NCBI RefSeq assembly: GCF_905475465.1
Contig: NC_062240.1
Location: 8,013,001-8,077,000 of the forward strand
DNA length: 64,000 bases
Source of the DNA: Pieris napi
Taxonomy: Eukaryota; Arthropoda; Insecta; Lepidoptera; Pieridae
Direction of reading: 5' to 3'
A model generated the notes under the pieces. It was not told the DNA's origin and did not search any database. It worked only from the letters and a program-made list of their open reading frames with translations. Every line of letters begins with the position of its first letter. Position 1 is the first letter of the stretch. The position numbers and the translations under genes are program-made. This document shows positions 33,790-44,164 of this stretch, piece by piece.

Positions 33790-33943
33790 GACTTCGATTC
33801 AGGGTCTTTCAAATAGCGTACCAATTATTAATAGGCCGGCAAAGCACTCGCGAGACCTCTGGCATTGAGAGTGTCCACGGGCCGCAGTGTCACTTTACAT
33901 CAGGTGAGCCTCATGCCGGTCCCCCTGTGCTAAAAAAAATAGA
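33790..33943 (+). repeat. lepidopteran dispersed repeat (family G)
   Basis: Well preserved: TTCGACTTCGATTCAGGGTC, AGGCCGGCAAAGCACTCGCG, AGACCTCTGGCATTGAGAGT, GTCCACGGGC and CATCAGGTGAGCC, with an A-rich tail. Almost the consensus of this repeat. Confidence 0.65.
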
Positions 33944-34049
33944 AAAAAGCTTCTTGTCCGTCCAAAAAGTGCGATCTCTAAGTTACTATTACCAGCCAGG
34001 AACGAATAGTATTGAAGTAATATTGCTTTTGCTACAATGATGTAAAAAA

Positions 34050-34185
34050 AATTACATTCGACTTCGACTTAGGGTCCTTCAAGAAAAGAGCGAACCAAAT
34101 CTTAAAAGGCTGGCAACGCAGTCGCGAGCCCTCTGGCATTAAGAGTGTCACGGCTGTACCACTTAAAATAAATAAAAAAAGTCCG
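34050..34185 (+). repeat. lepidopteran dispersed repeat (family G), second copy
   Basis: TTCGACTTCGACTTAGGGTC, AGGCTGGCAACGCAGTCGCG, AGCCCTCTGGCATTAAGAGT. It lies only about 110 bp after the previous copy. Both copies are preceded by a similar TAAGTTACTATTACCAGCCA / ATTACTGTTACCAGCCAGGA stretch, so the two probably arose by duplication of a longer unit (a third trace is at 34196-34240). Confidence 0.6.
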
Positions 34186-34880
34186 TCCAAAAAGAGCTTC
34201 TAAGTTACTGTTACTATAGGAACTAATAGTATTGGTAAAAAAATTCAAATAGTAATTACTGTTATGTTTGCTATAATTACACAATGTGTTAACGATAGGG
34301 GTGACGAAATTGACATCAGTCACGTTATGTCTTAATCCACTCACCGTCCAAATAATTGGCACTACAGTATAACAGTATTGGTACCATGATAATTGTGTTT
34401 CTTACTAAACAGTAAATTAATAATAGGGTTGTTTAAATCAGTGTTAATTTTTTTTCTGTATGACCATCAAGCTCCGTTGGTACTTATTCTCGTTTGAACC
34501 TAATGTCCTAATCTTTGTTTAAAAGTCGTTAGTTGTAATTTTTTCTATTGTTAACGATTATTTCGTATGTTGCCGATTTGTTTCCGACCTTATACTTTAA
34601 ATATATTTAATATTTGTTCTAGAAAACCTTAGCAATCAATGTCATGCGTAGCCTAGTTCTTAAAAAAAATATTAAGAACTATGTTGACTAATCAAATAAT
34701 TTTGTTTTAATTCTGATGTAAGTCTATCGAAACATGTTTACTAGTAATAATTGTGAATATCATCCTATCAAAACGTCAATAGCGGATGCTGTTAAAGACA
34801 TAAGCAAATGTTATTCAATAATCTTATCAAACTCTAACTATTATCTCGTATTTTAAAAATTACTGTCAAAAATAAACACA
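34186..34880. other. no gene recognised
   Basis: AT-rich DNA downstream of the 35117-35488 gene. The minus frame 34102-34362 runs through repeat DNA and was not accepted. Confidence 0.45.
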
Positions 34881-34898
34881 CATATACAATAAACCACA

Positions 34899-34904
34899 TT
34901 TATT
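34899..34904 (-). terminator. AATAAA polyadenylation signal
   Basis: AATAAA on the minus strand about 213 nt past the stop codon of the 123-residue gene; the most suitable cleavage signal for it. Confidence 0.5.
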
Positions 34905-35116
34905 AAAAACACAGATCTTTTCTCTTAAATTAATTTGTTTAATATTTAGAATACCTTCGCTGAGATTACTAGTAGATTAGAAGGCATGTTCATCTCAAAA
35001 CGATCACAAAAAACTTGACACGAGGTCATCAACCTCCTTCAGTCCACGAAGCAGGTACATTCACTGAACTAAACACGTTCACGGAAATTTGGGACACATT
35101 TTTAGTCTCTACATCT

Positions 35117-35488
35117 TCATCGCATCACGAATGTAAAGATTGACTCGATGACGTCATCCAGGTCCTTACTGAAAGGGGATAGCTGGGCTTCATAGTTGGA
35201 AAGTCTCTTCTCTTTTCCGTCCACCAAAAGATGACAATTCGGTCCCACAATAGAGACATTATCACCTTTTAAGCGCCTCTCAATCGTGATTGTACTTCCA
35301 CTGCCGACTAAATTGACATTTCCATAATTTTCTTTGATTTCCACTCGGCAATCATTGCCAATCACTTCAACATCACCTTGGTTACTATGTACGCGAATTA
35401 TACAATTATTGCCGACCACTTTCAGCCGGGCAACATTGTCCTCCATGGTCACTTTCTTCTTGTTGCCGAGAACTGAGTATTTTTTCAT
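35117..35488 (-). CDS. 123-residue protein of 18-residue beta-strand repeats
   Basis: Single-exon gene. The glycines at residues 8, 26, 44, 62 and 82 mark five repeats of 18 (last 20) residues with the pattern V-x-V-V-G-N-x-C-x-I-x-V-x-x-N-x-G: for example ARLKVVGNNCIIRVHSNQG, DVEVIGNDCRVEIKENYG and NVNLVGSGSTITIE. Alternating hydrophobic residues and turns of G/N at a fixed 18-residue period fit a beta-solenoid (one coil per repeat). There is no signal peptide or membrane segment, so a cytoplasmic or nuclear protein is likely. The C-terminal 30 residues (LSNYEAQLSPFSKDLDDVIE) are acidic and probably helical. The start at 35488 has an A-rich context. A TATA box and an initiator stand upstream at normal spacing, and an AATAAA lies downstream, so the gene looks intact. 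Function unknown; the repeat resembles bacterial DUF3060-type sequences only in pattern. Confidence 0.8.
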   Translation of the reverse strand: MKKYSVLGNKKKVTMEDNVARLKVVGNNCIIRVHSNQGDVEVIGNDCRVEIKENYGNVNLVGSGSTITIERRLKGDNVSIVGPNCHLLVDGKEKRLSNYEAQLSPFSKDLDDVIESIFTFVMR

Positions 35489-35529
35489 ATTTAATTATTT
35501 TAAGCGTCTTACGAGCACGAGTGTTTGTG

Positions 35530-35570
35530 AGCGTATGATTTGAATTAGGAACGCGCGCCGCATTTATAAG
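35530..35570 (-). promoter_or_regulatory. core promoter of the 123-residue gene
   Basis: On the minus strand, TTATAAATG (TATA box at 35568-35563) is embedded in GCGCGC-rich DNA. ATCATACG with an A near 35537 lies about 31 nt downstream, a good TATA-to-initiator distance. This gives a 5' UTR of about 49 nt before the ATG at 35488. Confidence 0.55.
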
Positions 35571-35869
35571 CGCGCGCGCATTTGATTCGATAAGGGAACT
35601 CCCTGTGGCATGCGTCACTCATTGATTGAATCTCGGACCTCTCGATGAACATACACGTGGCCACGATTACCGCGTAAAATATTGTAATTATTTTCTCATT
35701 ATTATGTTATTCCCCAACCTGTAGGTAAATTATTTACACTAAAACTAATGATTGAAGAATTTTAGCCCGAAGCAATAAAAAAACATCTAGTATATCGAAT
35801 TAAAATAAATACAATATTGGTAGTAATAATGTATGGTAAACCATTACTGAATTGAAACTAATAAACTAA

Positions 35870-36075
35870 AATGAGAGGTAACTCGGGTACCGCCGTGGAG
35901 CGGGCTCCGACTAGATAAATATCATGAGGATATATTTTCCGGAGTAGATGTCGCCTGGCGGGAGACGCCAAATCCACCAGACCATCCATAGTTTAAGCAA
36001 ATAAGTCCCTTTTTAGAAAAGGGGAGATAACACTCCCCTGATGCCTAGCTTCTCGGCCACAGATCTAGGGTTATA
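35870..36075. repeat. GC-richer dispersed-repeat-like block, unclassified
   Basis: Contains GCCGTGGAGCGGGCTCCGAC, TAGATAAATATCATGAGGAT, GTCGCCTGGCGGGAGACGCC and a poorly conserved hairpin (CCCCTTTTCT-like). It stands out from its AT-rich surroundings and resembles retroelement-derived repeats of Lepidoptera. No ORF. Confidence 0.35.
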
Positions 36076-38735
36076 AATGAAAAAAAAATCTAAAAATACT
36101 AATGTTAACTTTTTGGTTTAAATGATCTGCAAAAACATACCACCAAAACCACTTCAAGTTTAATTACGCAATTAAAAGCGAAATAATTTATTTTCGTCTT
36201 TAAGTTAACAATATACAGGTTTGGCTATGTTTGTAAGTTTCTAAGGTCATATATCTATCGCGGTTAGAAATTATTCATTATTATAAAGTCTAAATCGCTA
36301 ATAACTCCTAATACCATATCGACATAAGGGCCAATAAATTTGATCGATTTGAATACATTTAAAATCAATACGTATATTGAAAAACCTTCACACAAAGGTA
36401 TTAAAAAATAATCGTACACCGTCTTATCATAATAATTAAGGTCAAACATATTGCAATGTAGGTTGTTAACCTTATTTTATTTCTTATATAATATAAAAAC
36501 CTACACGATTTATAACGATACAGGTTTTTTCGAGATCGTTAAAACAATATATCGGGATTTTACCGCTTATCAAATAAAATAATAAAATATATAAATTACC
36601 TTTCAATCTTCTATCGATAAAAGATAATTATGTAAATATCTATGGTACTTAGATGTTATCTAATTATTATATAGATCAATTGAATTTTCTAAATTTCGCC
36701 TATGATTTATTTACTTAGCCTACCGTTTTAGTAGCTACATACCAACATATGGAACATTTGGCTATGCTACCCCATAGAAACTGTTCGCTTTTTCGGAAAA
36801 AAACCAAAGTACTACATAAAACAGATCGTACGTACTAATTTACACGATTATAAATATGAAGACTACGTCAGACAATTACATTTCCTTCAATTAACTGAAA
36901 TAGACCTTACAACGTAAATTTCCTTAGGTGCCCCTTTTTTTAAAAAAATAGTTTATATTGTTTATATATTTTATATACGAAACCTCTTCATATTTTAAAG
37001 TAAACAACCGCCTGGTTACGTTTTCTGGATTCCAGCAATGTGTCAAAGGGACATTGTTTTTAATAATTAGATAGATATTTATTTATATGATACTTCGTTG
37101 CATCACAATACCAGTACAATTATAACATTAAATAATTAGAAGGGCAGTAGCCTTTCCGATCTCGAGCGATCTCTTCCACGCAACCGCTGAAAGGATAAAA
37201 TAAAAGAGATGCAAAATTACCTACAATAATTTAAAAATAAGGAAAAATAAAAAAACAATTTTAATATTAAACAACGTAGGCAATGTATGGTGGCGTACTT
37301 TCACTTACTTGAAAATTTAACCTCAAAGTCTTTCACTAACAGAATCCGCATTTGCGGTTTTTTTAAGTAGGTCAGTGGATCAGGGTTAAATTATGTTGTA
37401 TGAAATGAGTACATGTAAATGACAGACTCGTTACCTCGTGAAACTAGTCGAAAAAGAATAGAACATTAATTGTGGAACTGGAAATTTTAGGGGGCCCAAA
37501 TAAGGGCTGAAATAGATGGCAACTAAAACCAAAAGGCCGTCATGGCACTCGCGTATTCCGAAGTCTAAGGTATTTTTATTATATTAACAGATTAATAAAC
37601 AAACTCATATAAAGCGTTTGAAAGAGTGCACTAATCTTAGAAACTACATGTTGAAACTGTAAAAATTTTAAGACCTTAACTACGAAACGTGGTTTCGTTT
37701 CATTTGCTGGGTAAACGGTTAAATTAGGCTAAGATCATACGGCGGAGTTTAAATGTTTCCGACAGAAGTTCTATCCTTTCATATTGACTCACTATACCTT
37801 TCTTATGATAATAAATTTAAGAATTAAAATATGTTATTTACGTAGGGATTTGTATAATAATAATGAGATATCATAGTTTTAAAATAACTCCGCCCCACAA
37901 TCATGGTCAAGTACCGAACAAGTATTTATGATCTAAATTAAAGCGGAGAATAATCTTTAACACATGCCTTATATGACAGTTCATGTAACACAATCGTTAT
38001 TGTTATAATAAACTACTAGGTAAATTGTTTGACATCTATTTGCTGTATTTCTAGGAGGGAAAAAACCGGTAAAAAGTAATAAGTTTATGATGATTAAATG
38101 CTTTAATATTAAAAATAAAGTTTTCTATTATATCAGCAAAGCAAACAATACTTATAGTAATAAAACAGTATCATTATATAATTAATGTATTTGGCCCCTT
38201 GGTAACCTTGCTTGGGATTTTGCCGAGACTATTTCAATTGAATTGTATAGTATACATTTTTCTTTTCATTTCTTTAATTATAGATATTATTTTACGATTA
38301 GGTTAATATTAAAAAAACAATACGTAGAAAACATAACTACTATCACTTGACAGTAAAACCTACTTTTTATGTTATTCCCCAAGAAGTACACTTACAATAG
38401 ATAAAGGTTATGTGAGTCGACTTCCTAGCTATTTGTTTTCCTGCCTTATGTGCGGAAGATTATATTTAATACCTATTATATACAAGGTAGCACAGAAACA
38501 GTATTCTAATAAAACCAGAATCTAATGTGATCGTTTTTGTTCGTAATTAACGGTATCAAAATATTATTTGGCGTTGTCCTGGCTTATTGGCGTCTTAAAT
38601 AGGTATATATATAACGTGACTAATCATCTAAAATACTAGTTATAGTAAAAACATTACATGGTTCTGCCATGTAAAAATATGGTCAATATGATTACAAATA
38701 CCTACTTTATTTAAATAGACATCTTTTTATATTAA
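36076..38735. other. no gene recognised; LINE-like 3' remnant at about 37055-37200
   Basis: AT-rich. At 37138-37200, AGAAGGGCAGTAGCCTTTCC, GATCTCGAGCGATCTCTTCC resembles the 3' end of a dispersed retroelement on the minus strand. The rest has no supported feature. Confidence 0.4.
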
Positions 38736-39172
38736 ACTAGTTGGCCTGGCGGACATCGTACCGCCTAACAGTCGATTCTTTATTCTTTTTTAATACTTAT
38801 TCTGCTATTCGGGACACCGGTCTAGCTAGTAAGATAAAAAAAAGAAAGTTGATAATACAACAAATACATTATGTCAAAAAATAAAAATTTACCACCCCGG
38901 AACCCCTCCACTAACACTTGAACTTTATGATATGGTATTAAAGTTCAAATTGCCTTTAAATATTATTACGAATATTTTGTATGGGAATATAGAAAAGTGT
39001 TGTTTTTAGACTTTTTCACTCAATTTTTTTAATTTTTCTCTCCGTAAGAACCATCCTCGTACTTCAAGGAATATTAGAAAAAAAGAATCAGACAAATCGG
39101 TCAAGCCGTTTTCGTGTTATGTCGTGACAACGGAAAACGGGTTTCATTTTTATATATATAGATAAATCTTAA
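38736..39172 (+). repeat. RTE-like retroelement 3' portion
   Basis: Contains ACCACCCCGGAACCCCTCCA, later TCGGTCAAGCCGTTTTCGTG and an end TTTCATTTTTATATATATAG, ATAA. The 'CGGTC-AGCCGTTTTCG ... TATATATAGAT' end is typical of RTE-type LINE tails in Lepidoptera. No ORF survives. Confidence 0.45.
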
Positions 39173-40539
39173 ATAATCATTTTAGGTTTTTTTGGTTGGA
39201 TCAAATTGTATTGTATCTTGGAATCCTTCCGAATTCCTGAAACATTTGAAATCGTATGAACAAAGCAATTTCGTAGTCGCACTTCCTTCCCCATATCCGA
39301 TTTCCTGTAGTGACAAGATTCCAAAAACTCTTATCAAGTCAAAGATAACACATCAGAATAGTATCTTGATTGTTATATCACATGCTTAGACCATGTGATT
39401 CACAACTTCATATTTTAACGCCGTATTATATCACGTGTCAACTCTTCGATTTTACATTTTCAGCGGCTTATTTTATGTTGAGAGCGAAATACTTCGGTAG
39501 GAAATGAAAAATATAACAGCCTCCTTGGCTGATTTGGTCAATTTGGCGAAAACTCCGTTACAATTTGAAGACACTGATCCTATTAATAGACCACAAGCCC
39601 ATGAACAAAAAATACCTGTGAAATGACCCAACCTGAATTACGCTTAGAAGGCTGTTACTATATCTGAAAATAGCTCTGAGCACTATGCCGTCATTTCTGA
39701 GCGGTACATGTGAGTACGTGAGTGAATGGACTTTCTCATGTACAATGGGGGAATTTCGACAAATTATTAATGTACGGCTTTGTTATAAGTGTATAGATGA
39801 TTAAAAATAAATGTCGAAAAACCTAGTGCCGTACAAAAGTGATGGTGCCGGAAGTCGGTGCAAATTTTTAATTCGACGACAGTTGCAGAAGCAATATAGG
39901 TCATTTATTACTGTACGGCATTTGTGTCATTCCTTTTGGACACATATACAGATACTTTACCCGTAAACGCCGTACATATTCCCAGCGGAGCGGTCGAAAG
40001 CCAAGGGTCGGAACCCTACCTCTACACCCATATACCCTAAGGTCATTGTAAAATGTACGGCAACATGTTCAAAATATTATTTAACACGGACAATAATGTT
40101 TTATAATTATGCCGTCCAAATATTATAGTTAATATTTGTGTAATTAAATATTTATCGAAATTTCAGGATTTACCAAGTTCTTACTGCTGTAAGATCAGAG
40201 AATAATGTACGGCAACTTGTTTTTTTACATAATGTTACTAAATATTACCGTTGTACATTATAGCCGTTCATTATAAATGGTAACAAATAAAAATATTATG
40301 ATAAAAAATATATGAAATTTCCGAAATTTAGATGACTTTTCAAATGCTCCTCGAGTAATATGGGGAGTAATATTTTCAAAGATTATTGTTATTTTATATG
40401 TAACAAATATAAATAAACAAAAAAAACCAGATGCCGTACATTTTACTCCAGATTATTCTTTACAGCTGATAAAAACTTCGACGACGTTTGAGGTGTCCCT
40501 TAAGGTCATTAATAACTATACATATCTGAGTATACTACC

Positions 40540-40570
40540 ATAAGGCTGTAAAGTATATTTACAGCCTTAT
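40540..40570. other. perfect 13-bp hairpin inside element C
   Basis: ATAAGGCTGTAAA (40540-40552) and its exact complement (40558-40570) around GTATA. It lies in the single-copy centre of element C just before the nested MITE. Confidence 0.7.
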
Positions 40571-40623
40571 CGTACCAGCAGAGAGAGGTAAAGGAAAATA
40601 TTTTTAACAAAAATATATATAAT

Positions 40624-41206
40624 ACAGGGCGTCCCAAAGTTATGAGACATGAAGGGAAAGTACCTTAAATATCGCAGATAGGGTATTTTACTAAAAGAAG
40701 ACTTTATGTTATTTATAAAAGTTAGTAATTCTGCATTCAAAGATTTTTTAAAAACTACTTGCCTCGTCTGGAAATCGAACCGGCTTAAATTTAAAAAAAA
40801 ACACCCCTACTTTTATGATGCCAATCGAAAGAATGGCCAAAACCTAATAACTTTTCTAAAGTAACAGACTCGTAGGGGATTTTTTTAGGCCGAATACGAT
40901 AGATAATGTTTTTAATTTGGTTAAAAGATATATTCACGCTGTTCCTTTCTTTTAAAATACTATGTTACTTAAGAAGAGTTATTAGTTTTTGGCCATTCTT
41001 TCGATTGGCATCATAAAAGTAGGGGTGTTTTTTTTTTACATTTAAGTCAGTTCGATTCCCAGACGAGGCAAGTAATTTTTTAAAAATCGTTGAATGCAGA
41101 ATTAATAACTTTTAAAAATAACATAAAGTCTTCTTTTAGTAAAATACCCTATCTACGATATTTAAGGTACTTTCCCTTCATTTCCCATAACTTTGGGACG
41201 CCCTGT
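40624..41206. mobile_element. MITE nested in element C
   Basis: 583 bp with ends ACAGGGCGTCCCAAAGTTAT and its complement (AACTTTGGGACGCCCTGT). The arms are complementary nearly to the middle: the block TTTTATGATGCCAATCGAAA, GAATGGCCA on the left returns as its complement on the right. Flanking AT on both sides may be the target duplication. Each arm holds a Pol III B-box-like sequence (TTCGATTCCCAGACGAGGCA at 41051-41070 and its complement-like counterpart at about 40760-40782). It lacks TGTACGGC boxes and so arrived after the array was made. Confidence 0.75.
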
Positions 41207-42004
41207 ATTGGTAGGCGGTGGAAGCGGACTATCGAAAGTGTACGGCATTTATCTTTTATTGAAGATTGTCTAAAGTATTAATAACCTGTGTTATTGCCGT
41301 ACAGATAAAAGTCACCGGAAAATGACTCTTTTCTGAGAAAAGTTATTTACCCCATACACCTATGTGTTCCACAAAAAATGTACGGCATGCTGGAAAATGT
41401 TATCTATTTGTGAAGTACTCTCAAGATCATTTAATTTTATGTTGATTCATATCATCATCACCTATATGCTAATCAGACATATGTTGCGACCCTTGGCTTT
41501 CGACCGCTCCGCTGGGAATATGTACGGCGTTTACGGGTAAAGTATCTGTATATGTGTCCAAAAGGAATCACACAAATGCCGTACAGTAATAAATGACCTA
41601 TATTGCTTCTGCAACTGTCGTCGAATTAAAAATTTGCACCGACTTCCGGCACCATCACTTTTGTACGGCACTAGGTTTTTCGACATTTATTTTTAATCAT
41701 CTATACACTTATAACAAAGCCGTACATTAATAATTAGTCGAAATTCCCCCATTGTACCTGAGAAAGTCCATTCACTCACGTACTCACATGTACCGCTCAG
41801 AAATGACGGCATAGTGCTCAGAGCTATTTTCAGATATAGTAACAGCCTTTTAAGTGTAATTCACGTTGGGTCATTTCACAGGTATTTTTTGTTCATGGGC
41901 TTGTGGTCTATAATAATACAAATGAAAATCTTACAGAAATATCTACTCTATTATATAATTGTTATGGACTATAAATAAAAAAGTATGACCCCACTGAAAT
42001 ATTG

Positions 42005-42150
42005 CCGAACGAATTCGACTTGGGAAAGAAAAGAACGTACCAATTCTAAAATGCCCGGCAACGTTCTTGCGTGCCTTGTGGCAATGTGAGTGTCCATGGG
42101 CGATGGTATCACTTAATATGAGCCCGTTTTCCCCATGTTATTAAAAAAAA
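42005..42150 (+). repeat. lepidopteran dispersed repeat (family G)
   Basis: AATTCGACTTGGGAAAGAAA, CCCGGCAACGTTCTTGCGTG, GTGAGTGTCCATGGGCGATG, GTATCACTTAATATGAGCCC and an A-rich end. Confidence 0.6.
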
Positions 42151-42273
42151 GGCTGCAATCTATAAAGGACACTTGAACTTTTCCCAATAATAAAATAATT
42201 TCATAATATTGATAATAGTGACTAAAATGTTAAGTCAAGATATAATTTCAGTGATATAATATTATCATATACA

Positions 42274-42514
42274 TGAGTCATGACTCACATGCACCTTACC
42301 GAATTGATGTAATCTTGAGCCTAAGAAATGCCATGAGTCACACATAACTGAGTGGCGCGCGCTGATTATAGGCAAAGAACAAAAAACGTGCAGACAGACA
42401 GGTACTTGGTCAAAGAACAAGGAACAGAAGGTCCTTATAAAAGCTCATTGACAATTTAATTATTATTTACGCGTTTATTTTGCTTAGGAGATATTATAAG
42501 TTTAATGTAATCAG
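42274..42514 (+). promoter_or_regulatory. candidate promoter with AP-1 palindrome and orphan first exon
   Basis: TGAGTCATGACTCA (42274-42287) is a perfect 14-bp palindrome made of two overlapping AP-1-type sites. A further TGAGTCAC is near 42334. TATAAAA at 42436-42442 follows. About 70 nt later there is a strong splice donor, CAG followed by GTATGT (donor GT at 42515). That would give a non-coding first exon of roughly 45-50 nt ending at 42514. No downstream exons were recognised on the plus strand before HEATR1, so the target gene is unknown. Confidence 0.3.
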
Positions 42515-43675
42515 GTATGTAGCGTCATATTTTTGTTTAGAACTTGTAAACTTTTATATTTGATCATAATGGGGTTAATCGTTTATGTATTACGAGTTTA
42601 TAATTATTCGAAATTAGAGAATTTTTTTTGTTTTAACTAACCCTTAACCAAGATTAAATTACAATAACTCTGACACTTAAATCTACAAATAGTACAAATA
42701 CTTTTGTGATTGATATATTACTTAGATAAGCTCTTCTTATCTCATACATTTCAAGGTTTAAGTATATAAATAATGTATTGGATTGTCTCTGTCTCTACTC
42801 TGAATTATACAAATTTCTTTATTAGCCTCCTGTGCTATGAAATCCAAAGGATTTCATTTTTGCATGTGATCATAAGTTAAACGCTTTTAATACAAAATTC
42901 ACTTTGCATACAAAATTGTGTTAAAAAAGCATGTTAAAATACTTCTCTATTGACAAAATAAAGCGTCGATCATATTTCCAGATACGCGTATTCTTAAACA
43001 TTTTTAGTTACTCGAAATGACCCTTTTTCCACTTATTAATCTTTGTTAATCACAAAAATTCAATAAGTCAACGTCCACGATAGGAAAGCCATGACTCATG
43101 CGCGTACGCATAGTTGTTTATCGACTCAAAGAAATGCAAAAACACAAGGAAATCGCTATTACGAAGAATGCTTATTTTTGTCACGCTCAATCGAATTCTG
43201 AAAAGTTTAATAAGACTTATGAAACGATGCCAAGAGTTTTTATAAGAATTGCTATCTTGACAATATATTTATAGTGAAACAGTTACGATAGATTCTTTAG
43301 AAAGATATGACAATTCCTTTAAATAGAAATTTTGAATACTAATTGTATGTGGAATGAAGACAAATATTTAAGCCGTTTTTGCAAATTATTTTGATTGTAC
43401 TTTTTTGATTGATCTTTTAAAAACTTTGTTGCTTATTTCCAACTAGTGTCTAAACAGAATCTGACCCAGAGAAACTGAGTTTGATTCCTGGTGAATCAAC
43501 CGTCGTGTGACTTTAGCTGAATGCTAATCACCTTGCCTAATAATTACGCGTGATTTTATAACTTATGAACGAAATCTACTACAGTTCATCATCAACTGTC
43601 AGATATTATCTTATTATCAGAAACCTCACAATTGCCTCATCCAATGCATATTGTCTACTGTTTTATAAATAAAAA
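42515..43675. other. no gene recognised
   Basis: AT-rich. An isolated AP-1-like ATGACTCATGCGCGTACGCA is at about 43091-43110. A weak SINE-like B box (GAGTTTGATTCCTGG) is at about 43478-43492. Confidence 0.4.
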
Positions 43676-44164
43676 AATAGTGCGTGCGTACAAAGTACAC
43701 ATGTCAAAAGAAAATTCTTTGGCAAATTAATTTTTAAGTCTTGTTCATATTTATAAAAATCTAAAACGTTAGAGATTCCGAGATTTAGAGGGAGGGAAAA
43801 AGGAAGATATGTCGTAGGAATTTAATTGTCAATAAAATAATAAGTGTCGAAAATTAATACAAATTATATTCTTTTATTTTATTTATTTCTTCGATAAAAA
43901 ACACGTGGCATTTTAATTTACAATTCGTTATTTGAGATTTCAATAAATTATTTTGCATAAAATATAAAATACTAATATGTATTTCATAAATTCTCTTTAC
44001 GAAACTTTAATTTTAAAAATAGAATTTCTATAGGTAATTCGCCCTTCTTACTCTCTCTCAATCTGTCTCAATCGCTATCTCCCTTTTCTTCAACAAAAAC
44101 GCTGCACACTTCGTGACGTTTTTTAAAAATTTTACCCTCATGCGCCTAAAGAAGTTTCACTTCA
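43676..44164 (+). mobile_element. hairpin-ended repeat, family E, copy 4 (diverged)
   Basis: The left end is GTGCGTGCGTACAAAGTACA, CATGTC and the right end is ATGCGCCTAAAGAAGTTTCA, CTTCAA. The second hairpin and much of the body are diverged, but end-to-end layout is conserved. Confidence 0.5.

Larger units (their letters stand above)
39584..41913. mobile_element. long inverted-repeat element C with an array of paired TGTACGGC boxes
   Basis: The element spans 39587-41910. Ends are TAGACCACAAGCCCATGAAC and its complement, flanked by TAA at 39584-39586 and 41911-41913. Arms of about 425 bp (to about 40012, and from about 41484) are near-perfect reverse complements; paired positions sum to 81497. 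There are 14 exact copies of TGTACGGC or its complement, 8 in the arms and 6 in the centre. Plus-oriented boxes start at 39771, 39912, 40054, 40206, 41239, 41379, 41521 and 41662. Complementary boxes start at 39828, 39969, 40433, 41296, 41578 and 41719. Five pairs are exactly 57 bp apart, start to start. Two more plus boxes (40054, 40206) have one-mismatch partners (GCCGTCCA, GCCGTTCA) exactly 57 bp on. No coding gene. A MITE (40624-41206) is inserted inside. Confidence 0.8.

Noticed and set aside
34102..34362. 86-codon minus frame
   Set aside because: Overlaps a dispersed family G repeat and has no recognisable domain.
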